Position numbers and translations under genes: made by a program
Notes under the pieces: model-generated
The model's input: only the letters and a program-made list of their open reading frames with translations
Database searches by the model: none
Told to the model about the DNA's origin: nothing
In this document: piece after piece, positions 24,996 through 33,939 of the stretch
Position numbering within the stretch: position 1 is the first letter of the stretch
Layout of the letters: every line of letters begins with the position of its first letter
Origin: Pseudarthrobacter sp. NBSH8
GTDB taxonomy: Bacteria; Actinomycetota; Actinomycetes; Actinomycetales; Micrococcaceae
NCBI RefSeq assembly: GCF_014217545.1
Contig: NZ_CP043178.1
Location: 1,984,001-2,048,000 of the forward strand
DNA length: 64,000 bases
Direction: 5' to 3'

Positions 24996-26366
24996 CTACT
25001 GCCAGCGAAGCTGGGATGTCCCGTAGCGGACTGGTCCCTTGCCGTATTCAAGAGGAGCACCGTCCGCCATGATGGGTGGTCCAACGTACCGGAGGCGGCC
25101 GTAGGGGCTCTCCATCACGCGGAAGTCCGGTTCCGGCAGGGAAGCACTGTGGCCGGCCAATGCGGGGAGCCGGAACAATTCTTCGGCACTGCCGGCCAGG
25201 GAAAGCCGGGCCGCGCCGCCACGTCCGCTTCGGAGCCGTTCGGCCAGCAAGGCAAGTGCTGCCGCCGCCAGGCCATATCCGGTGGCATGGTCCAGTGCCT
25301 GCACTGGCAGCGCCCCAGGCTTCCACCCGTCATCAGTCGTCCGGCCATACCGTTCGGCTATGCCGCACGCGGCCTGTACGAGGCTGTCGAAACCGCGCCG
25401 TCCCTTCCAGGGCCCGCCGCTTCCCCACGCACTGAGGGTGACTGTCACCAGGTCGGGCCGTGCCTGCAGCAGCGCTTCGGGCGCCAGCCCGAAGCGGTCC
25501 AGCCCGCCGTCGCGGTAACCCGTGACCACCACGTCGGCAGACTCAATGAGACCCCGGACTGCTTCCATCACCTCTGGCTCCCGGAAGTCCGCCTCCGCAC
25601 TGCGCTTGTCAAAGCCGGAGTCAACGAATACGTCGCTCAACTCCGGAAGCTGGGGCGGGTCGATGCGCAGTACTTCCGCACCAAGGGCGCCCAGGAGGCG
25701 CGTGGCCGTGGGACCGGCAATGACGCGCGTCAGGTCCAGCACCTTGAGCCCGGTCAGGGGGTGGCGCGGAACTGCTCCTGGAACCCACCGGGGGAGCTGC
25801 CGACTTTCATTGGCGTCCGTCGGTGGACGGGAGATGCGGATCCACGGCCCGGCGCCAGGCGTCTCATACATTGGGGTCGCGGCCCACTCGTCCCGCGTGC
25901 GCACGGCAGCAGCGACGCCCTTGTTGGCCGTGATGGCGTCCTCGGCTGCCAGGGACGTCATGCTTAGCAGGGCCTGTTCCACATCCTGTGCCGTGCTGAC
26001 GGAGAGTGCCGCCATCAGCCGGGCTGCGTGGTGGGGATAATTGGCGTGCAGACGGATCCAGCCGTCCGACGTGCGCCGGAAGCCGGACGTCGGAGCGAAT
26101 CCTTCGGGTTTCGCGCCTGCGATCCGCAGGTGTCCGAGCGAATCGAAGGACGCTGCCGTGGCTCCGGATGCCAGCGAGTACCTGTCCGGCACACCAACTA
26201 GTGCGTTCAGCGACGTCGCTGCTGCCTGGACCGCCCCCAAGGCCAGCCCCTCGACGTCCAGCGGGCCGTTCCACCACTGCCGTGGACCGTTGGCTGGCGC
26301 GACTGGCTGGGCCTCGAGGGCCAACAAAACCCGAAGGCTGCCCGTCAGGTCGGGGACCGAGTCCAC
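24996..26366 (-). CDS. Class III CoA-transferase (CaiB/BaiF family)
   Basis: A 456-residue CoA-transferase of family III. The core (about 205-400) has GLKVLDLTRVIAGPTATRLL, GALGAEVLRIDPP, SADVVVTGYRDGGLDRFGL and VTLSAWGSGGPWKGRRGFDS. The N-terminal 200 residues are a second, less conserved half. These enzymes move CoA between carboxylic acids; donor and acceptor cannot be told. The catalytic Asp usual near the middle of the family is not obvious in the string FVDSGFDKRSAEADF. Start GTG at 26366; it follows the helicase gene by 11 bases and may be co-transcribed with it. Confidence 0.8.
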   Translation of the reverse strand: MDSVPDLTGSLRVLLALEAQPVAPANGPRQWWNGPLDVEGLALGAVQAAATSLNALVGVPDRYSLASGATAASFDSLGHLRIAGAKPEGFAPTSGFRRTSDGWIRLHANYPHHAARLMAALSVSTAQDVEQALLSMTSLAAEDAITANKGVAAAVRTRDEWAATPMYETPGAGPWIRISRPPTDANESRQLPRWVPGAVPRHPLTGLKVLDLTRVIAGPTATRLLGALGAEVLRIDPPQLPELSDVFVDSGFDKRSAEADFREPEVMEAVRGLIESADVVVTGYRDGGLDRFGLAPEALLQARPDLVTVTLSAWGSGGPWKGRRGFDSLVQAACGIAERYGRTTDDGWKPGALPVQALDHATGYGLAAAALALLAERLRSGRGGAARLSLAGSAEELFRLPALAGHSASLPEPDFRVMESPYGRLRYVGPPIMADGAPLEYGKGPVRYGTSQLRWQ

Positions 26367-26377
26367 TGGGTCACAGC

Positions 26378-28924
26378 CTAGAGCCGGTTGACGTTGGTGA
26401 CCCGGACCACTGCCGTCCCGGATTCGTCGGAAGCTGCCAGGTCCACTTCTGCGGAGATGCCCCAGTCATGGTTGCGGGCCGGATCGTCGAAAATCTGCCG
26501 GACCTTCCACAGCCCGGGCTCTTCGGTGATCATGAGCAGCCCGGGGCCGCGGGCATCCGGGCCGGTGCCGATGTCGTTGTGTTCATCGAAGTAGTCGTCC
26601 AGGACGTCTTCCCAGCGGTCGGCACCCCAGCCTGCGCCGCCGTCGAGCTCGCCCAGGGCTGCTGCGTTCTCGTCCGCGAACAGTTCCACACGGCGGAACA
26701 TCTCGTTGCGGACCATCACACGGAAGGCGCGGACGTTGGACGTAAGCGACGGCGGTGGGGGAGGGGGAGCGTCGTGCGGGGTGGGCATCGCGCCGGACGC
26801 CAGCTCCTCCCATTCGTCCAGGAGGCTGGAGTCCACCTGCCGCACCAGTTCGCCAAGCCATGCGATGAGGTCCTCAAGGTCCTCCCGGAGCATGTCCTGC
26901 GGCACGGTCTGGCGCAGCGCCTTGAAGCAGTCGGCGAGGTAGCGCAGCACAATGCCCTCGGAGCGGGCCAGCCCGTAGAACTGGACGAACTCGCCGAAGT
27001 TCATGGCGCGCTCGTACATGTCGCGGACCACGGACTTGGGCGCCAGTTCAAAGTCGCCCACCCACGGCGCGGCCTTGCGGTAGACCTCGAAGGCTTCGCC
27101 CAGAAGTTCCGCGAGTGGCTGCGGATAGGTGACGTCCTCCAGCATGGCCATGCGCTGGTCATACTCGATACCATCAGCCTTCATCGAGGCAATCGCTTCC
27201 CCGCGGGCCTTTTTCTGCTGCGCGGAGAGGATCTGGCGGGGTTTTTCGAGGGTCGCCTCGATCACCGACACCACGTCCAGGGCGTACGACGGCGAATCCG
27301 GGTCAAGGAGCTCCAGCGCCGCCAGTGCAAACGGCGACAGCGGCTGGTTCAGGGCAAAATTGGCCTGCAGATGGACGGTGAGCCGGACGGTCCTGCCGTC
27401 GTGGCCCTGCTCTTCTGCCGGGATGCGCTCCACCACCTCGGCGGCAAGGAGCTCCCGGTAGATTCCCAAGGCTTTTTTCATCAGCCGCAGCTGCGAGGAC
27501 CGGGACTCGTGGTTTTCGGTCAGCAGCCTGCGAGCCGCCGTGAACGGATCGCCGGGCCGTTCCATCAGGTTCATCAACATCGAATGCGTCACACTGAAAC
27601 TTGAGGACAGAGGATCGGGCACGGATTCCACAAGGCGCTTGAAAGTGGGCTCGCCCCAGGAAACGAAGCCCTCCGGCGGCTTCTTCTTGACAACCTGGCG
27701 GAGCTTCTTTTGGTCATCACCAAATTTGGCGGTGGCCTTGGCCATGGCCTTCACGTTTTCGATCACGTGTTCCGGAGCCTGGACCACCACTGTCCCTGCG
27801 GTGTCATATCCCGCGCGGCCGGCCCGCCCGGCAATCTGGTGGAACTCCCGGGAGTTAAGCGGACGGGTGCGTACGCCGTCGTACTTGCTCAGTGCGGTGA
27901 GCAAAACGGTGCGGATGGGCACATTGATGCCCACGCCCAGCGTGTCCGTACCGCAGATCACCTTAAGCAGGCCCGCCTGGGCAAGCTGTTCCACGAGCCG
28001 CCTGTACTTCGGCAGCATGCCGGCGTGATGGACGCCGATACCGTGCCGGACCAGCCGGTTGAGCGTCTTACCGAAGCCTGCGGCGAAACGGAAATTCGCG
28101 ATCAGATCGGCGATCTTGTCCTTCTCTTCGCGGGTGCAGACGTTGATGCTCATCAGCGTCTGGGCTCGGTCAATGGCCTCGATCTGGCTGAAGTGCACCA
28201 CATAGACGGGGACCTGGCGCGTGGAGAGGAGTTCCTCGAGCGTTTCGTGGACCGGCGTCTGGTGATAGTAGTAGTGCAGCGGAATGGGACGCTCGGCTGA
28301 ACTCACGGTGGTGGTGGGCCGTCCCGTGAGCTCGGTGATGCCGGCCTCGAACCGGCTGACGTCACCCAGGGTGGCGGACATCAGGAGGAACTGGGCCTGG
28401 GGCAGCTCCATCAGCGGGACCTGCCAGGCCCAACCACGCTGGGGGTCGGAGTAGAAATGGAATTCGTCCATGATGACCGCGCCGAGTTCGGCGGCGGTTC
28501 CTTCGCGGAGGGCGATGTTCGCAAGGATTTCTGCCGTGCAGCAGATGATCGGCGCGTTTTGGTTCACGCCTGAGTCACCGGTGATCATGCCAACGTTTTC
28601 TGCGCCGAAGATGTCGCACAGGGCAAAGAACTTCTCGGAAACCAGCGCCTTGATGGGCGCGGTGTAGTAACTGCGCTGGCCTCTTGCCATGGCCTGGAAG
28701 TGCGCCGCGATGGCCACCAGCGACTTGCCGGAACCGGTGGGCGTGGCGAGGATGACGTTGGCACCGGTGGCCAGCTCCATGATGGCCTCGTCCTGGGCAG
28801 TGTACAGCTCCAGGCCCCGGCTTTCGGTCCACTCCAGGAATTGGGTGTACAGGGCGTCCGGGTCGATGCCTGCACCGGAGGGGTTTGGGGCGGGCAGGAC
28901 AGGCAGCTGGTCAACGAGTTTCAT
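26378..28924 (-). CDS. DEAD/DEAH-type helicase with DUF3516 domain
   Basis: An 848-residue superfamily 2 helicase of the Ski2-like group. Motif I ATPTGSGKS (60-68), TAPIKALVSEKF (motif Ia), motif II DEFH (153-156), SATLGDV (183-189), GVHHAGMLPKYRR, GTDTLGVGINVPIRTVL and QIAGRAGRAGYD are all present. The C-terminal half (about 490-848) is the actinobacterial DUF3516 domain. It probably unwinds RNA or structured nucleic acid; the exact role is unknown. Motif II reads DEFH rather than DEAH/DEVH. ATG at 28924 with GGAAA nearby. Confidence 0.92.
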   Translation of the reverse strand: MKLVDQLPVLPAPNPSGAGIDPDALYTQFLEWTESRGLELYTAQDEAIMELATGANVILATPTGSGKSLVAIAAHFQAMARGQRSYYTAPIKALVSEKFFALCDIFGAENVGMITGDSGVNQNAPIICCTAEILANIALREGTAAELGAVIMDEFHFYSDPQRGWAWQVPLMELPQAQFLLMSATLGDVSRFEAGITELTGRPTTTVSSAERPIPLHYYYHQTPVHETLEELLSTRQVPVYVVHFSQIEAIDRAQTLMSINVCTREEKDKIADLIANFRFAAGFGKTLNRLVRHGIGVHHAGMLPKYRRLVEQLAQAGLLKVICGTDTLGVGINVPIRTVLLTALSKYDGVRTRPLNSREFHQIAGRAGRAGYDTAGTVVVQAPEHVIENVKAMAKATAKFGDDQKKLRQVVKKKPPEGFVSWGEPTFKRLVESVPDPLSSSFSVTHSMLMNLMERPGDPFTAARRLLTENHESRSSQLRLMKKALGIYRELLAAEVVERIPAEEQGHDGRTVRLTVHLQANFALNQPLSPFALAALELLDPDSPSYALDVVSVIEATLEKPRQILSAQQKKARGEAIASMKADGIEYDQRMAMLEDVTYPQPLAELLGEAFEVYRKAAPWVGDFELAPKSVVRDMYERAMNFGEFVQFYGLARSEGIVLRYLADCFKALRQTVPQDMLREDLEDLIAWLGELVRQVDSSLLDEWEELASGAMPTPHDAPPPPPPSLTSNVRAFRVMVRNEMFRRVELFADENAAALGELDGGAGWGADRWEDVLDDYFDEHNDIGTGPDARGPGLLMITEEPGLWKVRQIFDDPARNHDWGISAEVDLAASDESGTAVVRVTNVNRL

Positions 28925-29021
28925 TGATTTCCAGCTTAGTGCCCAGCCGGTGCCTGATATCCGGGCGGGCCCGGGTTAGGCTCGCGGTACTGCCAGACAG
29001 CACTAGGCGATGGAGGTAACT

Positions 29022-29808
29022 GTGAAGTGGGACCCCGTAAAGTACGTCCAGTTCGGCGACTACCGCGACCGGCCCTTTTTCGACCTGACGGGGCGGATCC
29101 AGACGGACTGTCCACGGCACGTTGTGGATCTGGGCTGTGGTCCAGGGAACCTCACGGCCACCCTCGCCCGGAGATGGCCGGAAGCGAAAGTGGTGGGGCT
29201 CGATTCGTCCGGGGAGATGTTGGACAAGGCGGCCGCGCAGGCAGCCCGCCATGCGGGCCTCAGCTTCAGGCTGGCGGATATCGCGGCCTGGACGCCCCCG
29301 GCTGACACCGACGTGGTGGTCACCAACGCCGCCCTTCAGTGGGTGCCGGGCCATCAGGAAATGTTGGCGGGCTGGCTGGCGGCGCTCAAGCCCGGTGCCT
29401 GGTTCGCCATGCAGGTGCCGGGAAATTTTAACGCCCCGTCCCATGCCCTGATGCGGGACCTCGCGGGTTCCGCCCTCTGGTCTTCCCGGCTCGACGGGTT
29501 AATTCGCGGGGGGGGAATCCGTGGGGGAGCCCACAGACTACCTGCGCATCATGCTGGACGCGGGCTGCACGGCTGATGCCTGGGAAACCACGTACCAGCA
29601 GGTCCTAACGGGGACAGACCCGGTGCTGAACTGGGTACGAGGCACGGCGTTGCGCCCGGTCGTGGCGGTCCTTTCAGCCGAGGACGGCCTCGTCTTTGAA
29701 GCCGAGTATGCGGCAGCCCTGCGGGATGCGTACCCGGGAACGGTCCATGGCACGGTGTTTCCCTTCCGGAGGATCTTTGCCGTAGCGCAAAAGCAGCCCA
29801 GCACATAA
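29022..29808 (+). pseudogene. tam: Trans-aconitate 2-methyltransferase, frameshifted in a G8 tract
   Basis: Two frames together encode a Tam-type methyltransferase of normal length. The first part, from GTG 29022 (GGAGG 4-8 bases upstream), begins [20 protein letters not shown] and has SAM motif [12 protein letters not shown] (34-45). The second part (from about 29516) continues [20 protein letters not shown] and ends near FPFRRIFAVAQ. The break coincides with eight consecutive G residues (29508-29515); seven would restore one frame of about 261 residues. It could be a real mutation, a phase-variable tract or a sequencing error. The enzyme would methylate trans-aconitate, a by-product of the TCA cycle. 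Confidence 0.8.
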
Positions 29809-29958
29809 ACTCCATTCGTTTGATGTTCTCGACATGGTCGGTATTGCCCCATGACTAAGAAGAGAATGTGATGCTGGTTACAATGACGACAGCGGCTCCT
29901 GGGGATGGCAAAACGGCCGGACCCTCATCAGCCTCCCAAATCCCGTCCTGGAGGTGCG

Positions 29959-31704
29959 ATGCTTTTCGGCTTAATGGCCCGGCTTCTGGCTGGCCATAAG
30001 GGTGTCGTGGCCGCAATCGTTGCTCTCCAGCTCGTCCAGACCGCAGGCAACCTGCTCCTGCCCACCGTTAACGCTGCCATCATCGACGACGGCATCGTGG
30101 CCGGGAATACTCCGGAAATCTTCCGGCTGGGCACTGTTATGGCTCTGATCGCTGCGGTGCAGGCGGCGGCGGCCATCGCCGCTGGCTACTTCGGGGCAGT
30201 GGTGGCCATGAAGGTCGGGCACCAGTTGCGCAGCGAGGTCTTCACCAGGATCCAGTCGCTTTCTTCCCAGGAAGTTGCAGCCTTCGGCACACAAAGCCTC
30301 GTCACCAGGGCCACTAACGACACCCAGCAGATCCAGTCGTTCGCCGTCCTGGTTTTCACCATGCTGGTGGCGGCGCCGGTCATGGCGGCCGGGGGCGTCC
30401 TGCTGGCATGGCAGCAGGACATAGTTCTTTCAAGCGTCGTAATCGTCATCATGCCCATCCTGCTGCTGATCATGTATCTCATCGTCCGGCGCCTGGTGCC
30501 CCTTTACCGGCAGGGCCAGGAGCTCCTGGACCGGACGGGTGAACTCCTTCGTGAGCAGATCATCGGCGCAAATGTGATCCGTTCCTTCGTCCGGCAGGGA
30601 CACGAAACACGCCGGTTTGCGAAGACCAACACCAGCCTCACCGGCAATAACCTTCAGTCGTCGCTGCTCGTGGCCGGCATGCTGCCGCTGATCATGATTG
30701 TGGTCAACCTGTCATCGGTGGCCGTGGTGTGGTTCGGTGGCCATCGGGTTTATGACGGCGGGATGAACATCGGCGCCCTCACGGCTTTCATCGCCTACAT
30801 CCTGCAGATCCTGCTGGCGATCATGATGGCCATGTACGTGTTTATGACGGCTCCGCGGGCCGCCGCCTGCGCAGAACGGTTGGGTGCCGTGCTCAACACA
30901 AAACCGTCAGTCCAGGACCAGCAGACGTCCCGTGGTACCGGCCATGGGAGCCCCTTGGATGGCGGCAACGTCACCTTCAGGAACGTGAGTTTCTCCTACC
31001 CCGGCGCCGAAAATCCAGTACTTGAAGACATCAGCTTCACAGCCCGGCCAGGAACCACCGTTGCCATCGTCGGCTCCACGGGCAGCGGAAAATCGACACT
31101 CTTGAGCCTGGTGCCCCGCTTCCTGGACTCCACGGCCGGAACCATCAGCATCGGCGGCCGGAACATCTGTTCCATGCCCTTGGACGTCCTCCGCCGGACC
31201 ATGGCGGTTGTGCCGCAGAGGTCGCATCTTTTCTCCGGAACCATCGCCGACAACCTCCGCGTCGCAGCTCCGAAGGCATCCGACGGCCAGCTATGGGAAG
31301 CCTTGGAGACAGCCCAGGCGGCCGGCTTCGTCCGTGCGCTGCCGCGGGGTATGGACACAGAGGTCGGGCAGGGGGGAACTACCCTCTCCGGCGGCCAGCG
31401 GCAGCGCCTCTGCATTGCGCGTGCCCTCCTGCGGAGAGTTCCCGTCTATCTGTTTGACGACAGCTTTTCCGCGCTGGACTTTGCCACCGAGGCCCGGGTG
31501 CGGGATGCCCTGGAGTTGGCACTTGACGGCGCAGTGGTCATTGTCGTGGCGGAGCGGATCTCCACCGTTGCCGGCGCCGGCCAGATCCTGGTACTCGACG
31601 ACGGCCGGTTGGTCGCAGAGGGGACGCACCTGCAGTTGCTGGAGACATCTGCCACCTACAGGGAAATCGCCGAGTCTCAACTGGCACTGGATGACGCGCC
31701 ATGA
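29959..31704 (+). CDS. ABC exporter half-transporter, degenerate-site subunit
   Basis: A 581-residue ABC exporter subunit. A six-helix membrane domain (about 1-310) precedes an ATPase domain with Walker A GSTGSGKS (372-379), signature LSGGQ (476-480) and Walker B YLFDDS, in which the catalytic Glu is replaced by Asp501. That substitution marks the degenerate site of heterodimeric exporters. The start at 29959 is chosen because GGAGG lies 5 bases upstream; an ATG at 29905 is an alternative. It overlaps the next ABC gene by ATGA (31701-31704). Likely drug or lipid export; substrate unknown. Confidence 0.9.
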   Translation: MLFGLMARLLAGHKGVVAAIVALQLVQTAGNLLLPTVNAAIIDDGIVAGNTPEIFRLGTVMALIAAVQAAAAIAAGYFGAVVAMKVGHQLRSEVFTRIQSLSSQEVAAFGTQSLVTRATNDTQQIQSFAVLVFTMLVAAPVMAAGGVLLAWQQDIVLSSVVIVIMPILLLIMYLIVRRLVPLYRQGQELLDRTGELLREQIIGANVIRSFVRQGHETRRFAKTNTSLTGNNLQSSLLVAGMLPLIMIVVNLSSVAVVWFGGHRVYDGGMNIGALTAFIAYILQILLAIMMAMYVFMTAPRAAACAERLGAVLNTKPSVQDQQTSRGTGHGSPLDGGNVTFRNVSFSYPGAENPVLEDISFTARPGTTVAIVGSTGSGKSTLLSLVPRFLDSTAGTISIGGRNICSMPLDVLRRTMAVVPQRSHLFSGTIADNLRVAAPKASDGQLWEALETAQAAGFVRALPRGMDTEVGQGGTTLSGGQRQRLCIARALLRRVPVYLFDDSFSALDFATEARVRDALELALDGAVVIVVAERISTVAGAGQILVLDDGRLVAEGTHLQLLETSATYREIAESQLALDDAP

Positions 31705-33515
31705 CGGCTTTGCCCGGCTCCGGGGCGGCGCCCGACGGCTTCTGGCCCACAGCACGACGTGTCCTTGCCTTGCTGCGCCCGTCGCGGGGCCGGATGCTGG
31801 GCGCCGTTGCGGCCACCTGCGCTTTTGTTGTCCTCAACGTCGCGGCGCCAAACTACCTCGGTGATGCCACCGATGTGGTGGTGGATGGGGTCTACAGTGG
31901 AGTGCTCGACGGGCAGCGGCTGGGAATTCTGCTGGCCGCCGTTGCCGCGATGTACGTCGGCGCTTCCCTGTTCAACTGGATCCAGGGAGCGTTGACAGCC
32001 AGCGCGGTACACGGCCTGATGTATGGCCTCCGGGCATCCGTCCAGGCCAAGCTGCACCGGCTTCCTTCCACCTACTTTCAGACGCAGTCCAGGGGAGACG
32101 TCCTGAGCCGCGTCACCAACGACATCGACAATATTTCGCAAGCGCTCAGCCAGGTCCTCACGCAGCTGATTATGTCCTTCCTGATGCTGTGCGGTGCCCT
32201 GGCCATGATGCTGTGGATCTCTCCGCTCCTGGCACTGATCGCTCTTGTATCAGTGCCGCTGTCCACCCTTATCACCGTTATGGTGGCCCGGAAATCCCAA
32301 GCACATTTTGCCCGCCAGTGGACCGAAACGGGTGAATTGAACGCGCACGTGGAGGAGTTTGTCACCGGGCACGAGGTCATCAAGGCTTTCGGGTACCAGG
32401 ACCAGGCGGCTGCAGCCTTTAAGGCAAGCAACGACCGCCTTGCCCGGGTATCGGCACGTGCCCAATATTCATCGGGCATGGTACAGCCGTTGATGGTCCT
32501 TATTGCCAATGTGAATTACATCGCCGTGGCGGTGGTGGGGGCGCTCCAGGTCACCATGGGGGCCATGACCATCGGCGGGATCCAGGCGTTCATCCAGTTC
32601 AGTCGGCTTTTTACCCAACCTGTGGGCCAGATCGGCGGCATGCTCAACGTCATCCAGTCCTGTGTGGCATCGGCGCGCCGCGTGTTCGACCTGCTCGATG
32701 CTGAGGAGATACCTGCCGAGCGTGAAGGCGATGGCCGCAAAGCCGGTCCGGGCGGTCGGATTGTGTTCAGCGATGTCACCTTCGGCTATGTCCGGACTGA
32801 CCCGGTGGTCCGTGGACTCTCGTTCACGGTGGAACCGGGGCGGACTGTGGCAATTGTCGGCCATACGGGCGCCGGTAAGACCACCATTGTTAATCTCCTC
32901 ACGCGGTTCTATGAGGTCGACGCCGGCAGGATCACCATCGGCGGTACCAACATCGCTGATATCCAGAGGGACGTCCTGCGTGAAGGTTTTGGGGTGGTGC
33001 TCCAGGATGCGTGGCTGTTTTCCGGCACCATCAGGGAGAACATCGAATACGGCCGGCCTGGGGCCACAGATGCGGAGGTCACCGCGGCAGCAGAGGCGAG
33101 CCATGTGGACCACCTCATCAGGTCGCTGCCCGCCGGATACGACACGGTGCTGGGCAACGGCGGAGAGCCGCTCAGCCAGGGGCAGCGCCAGCTGATCTCC
33201 ATCGCCCGGGCGCAGTTGGCGGACCGCGCTGTCCTGGTCCTGGACGAGGCAACCAGTTCGGTGGATTCCCGGACGGAGGCCCTGATCCGCCAGGCAACTC
33301 AGAGGCTGCGCCGGGGAAGAACAAGCTTTGTCATTGCCCACCGTTTGTCCACTGTCCGGGACGCTGATCTAATTCTGGTCATGGAACACGGACGCATTGC
33401 AGAGCAGGGAACCCATCGAAGCCTCCTGGCAGCCAACGGCCGCTATGCGCGGCTCTACAACGCGCAGTTCGCCGGACGTGCGGGCCGCGCCGGCACGTTG
33501 GAGGCCGGACGATGA
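31701..33515 (+). CDS. ABC exporter half-transporter, consensus-site subunit
   Basis: A 604-residue partner of the previous gene. A six-helix membrane domain (about 20-325) is followed by an ATPase domain with Walker A GHTGAGKT (387-394), signature LSQGQ (491-495, a variant of LSGGQ) and intact Walker B VLVLDEATSS with catalytic Glu516, then the H-loop FVIAHRLST. The Asp/Glu asymmetry between the two subunits is that of heterodimers such as BmrCD or TmrAB. ATGA overlaps on both sides couple it to its partner and to the GntR regulator downstream. Confidence 0.92.
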   Translation: MTALPGSGAAPDGFWPTARRVLALLRPSRGRMLGAVAATCAFVVLNVAAPNYLGDATDVVVDGVYSGVLDGQRLGILLAAVAAMYVGASLFNWIQGALTASAVHGLMYGLRASVQAKLHRLPSTYFQTQSRGDVLSRVTNDIDNISQALSQVLTQLIMSFLMLCGALAMMLWISPLLALIALVSVPLSTLITVMVARKSQAHFARQWTETGELNAHVEEFVTGHEVIKAFGYQDQAAAAFKASNDRLARVSARAQYSSGMVQPLMVLIANVNYIAVAVVGALQVTMGAMTIGGIQAFIQFSRLFTQPVGQIGGMLNVIQSCVASARRVFDLLDAEEIPAEREGDGRKAGPGGRIVFSDVTFGYVRTDPVVRGLSFTVEPGRTVAIVGHTGAGKTTIVNLLTRFYEVDAGRITIGGTNIADIQRDVLREGFGVVLQDAWLFSGTIRENIEYGRPGATDAEVTAAAEASHVDHLIRSLPAGYDTVLGNGGEPLSQGQRQLISIARAQLADRAVLVLDEATSSVDSRTEALIRQATQRLRRGRTSFVIAHRLSTVRDADLILVMEHGRIAEQGTHRSLLAANGRYARLYNAQFAGRAGRAGTLEAGR

Positions 33516-33892
33516 CCTCAGGCGGTCCGTTCCCCGGCACCTGGACGCCCAATCAGTCGAGCACGGTGCCACTGTTTGAACAGCTGCGCCTGCATGTAAT
33601 CCGCCTGGCGGACAGTGGCGCCCTTCCGCCGGGAACCAAGCTGCCGGCAGTGCGTACGCTGGCGGGGCTGCTCGACGTCGCGCCCCACACCGTTGCACGG
33701 GCGTACAAGGAGCTGGAGGCAGCAGGTGTGGTGGCCACGAAGGGCAGGAACGGCACCCTGGTGTGCGCGCGTGATGAGCGGGAGGATGCGCTGTCCCTTG
33801 CCGCCAACTCCTATGCATCGGTGGCAAAGGCCCAAGGCGCCACCTTTGCCGAAGCAGTCAAGCTACTGGCAGCAGCCTACGACGCCGGCTAG
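33512..33892 (+). CDS. GntR family (YtrA-type) transcriptional regulator
   Basis: A 126-residue regulator with only the N-terminal winged helix of the GntR family (about 18-88): VPLFEQLRLHVIRL, GALPPGTKLPAVRTLAGLL, then the recognition helix APHTVARAYKELEAAG and wing VVATKGRNGTLV. A short helical tail replaces the effector domain, as in the YtrA subfamily, which typically represses adjacent ABC-transporter genes. The ATGA overlap with the second ABC gene (33512-33515) fits an autoregulated exporter operon. The ligand is unknown. Confidence 0.9.
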   Translation: MTSGGPFPGTWTPNQSSTVPLFEQLRLHVIRLADSGALPPGTKLPAVRTLAGLLDVAPHTVARAYKELEAAGVVATKGRNGTLVCARDEREDALSLAANSYASVAKAQGATFAEAVKLLAAAYDAG

Positions 33893-33910
33893 CCGGACCC
33901 GCATGGATAT

Positions 33911-33926
33911 TCGAAGAAGTTTTCGA
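33911..33926 (+). promoter_or_regulatory. LexA (SOS) box of uvrA
   Basis: TCGAAGAAGTTTTCGA is a 16-base near-palindrome matching the Gram-positive/actinobacterial SOS box TCGAAC-N4-GTTCGA at 10 of 12 positions. It ends one base before the uvrA -10 element, so LexA binding would block RNA polymerase. Confidence 0.75.
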
Positions 33927-33927
33927 T

Positions 33928-33933
33928 TAGCAT
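33928..33933 (+). promoter_or_regulatory. Candidate leaderless -10 (TAGCAT) of uvrA
   Basis: TAGCAT spans -12 to -7 from the uvrA GTG, directly after the LexA box. No Shine-Dalgarno sequence is present. Confidence 0.55.
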
Positions 33934-33939
33934 TAGTGG

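Noticed and set aside
26366..26400. Leaderless promoter for the CoA-transferase gene
   Set aside because: TAGGCT lies eight, not six, bases before the GTG and the gene is only 11 bases from the helicase stop, so read-through is as likely.
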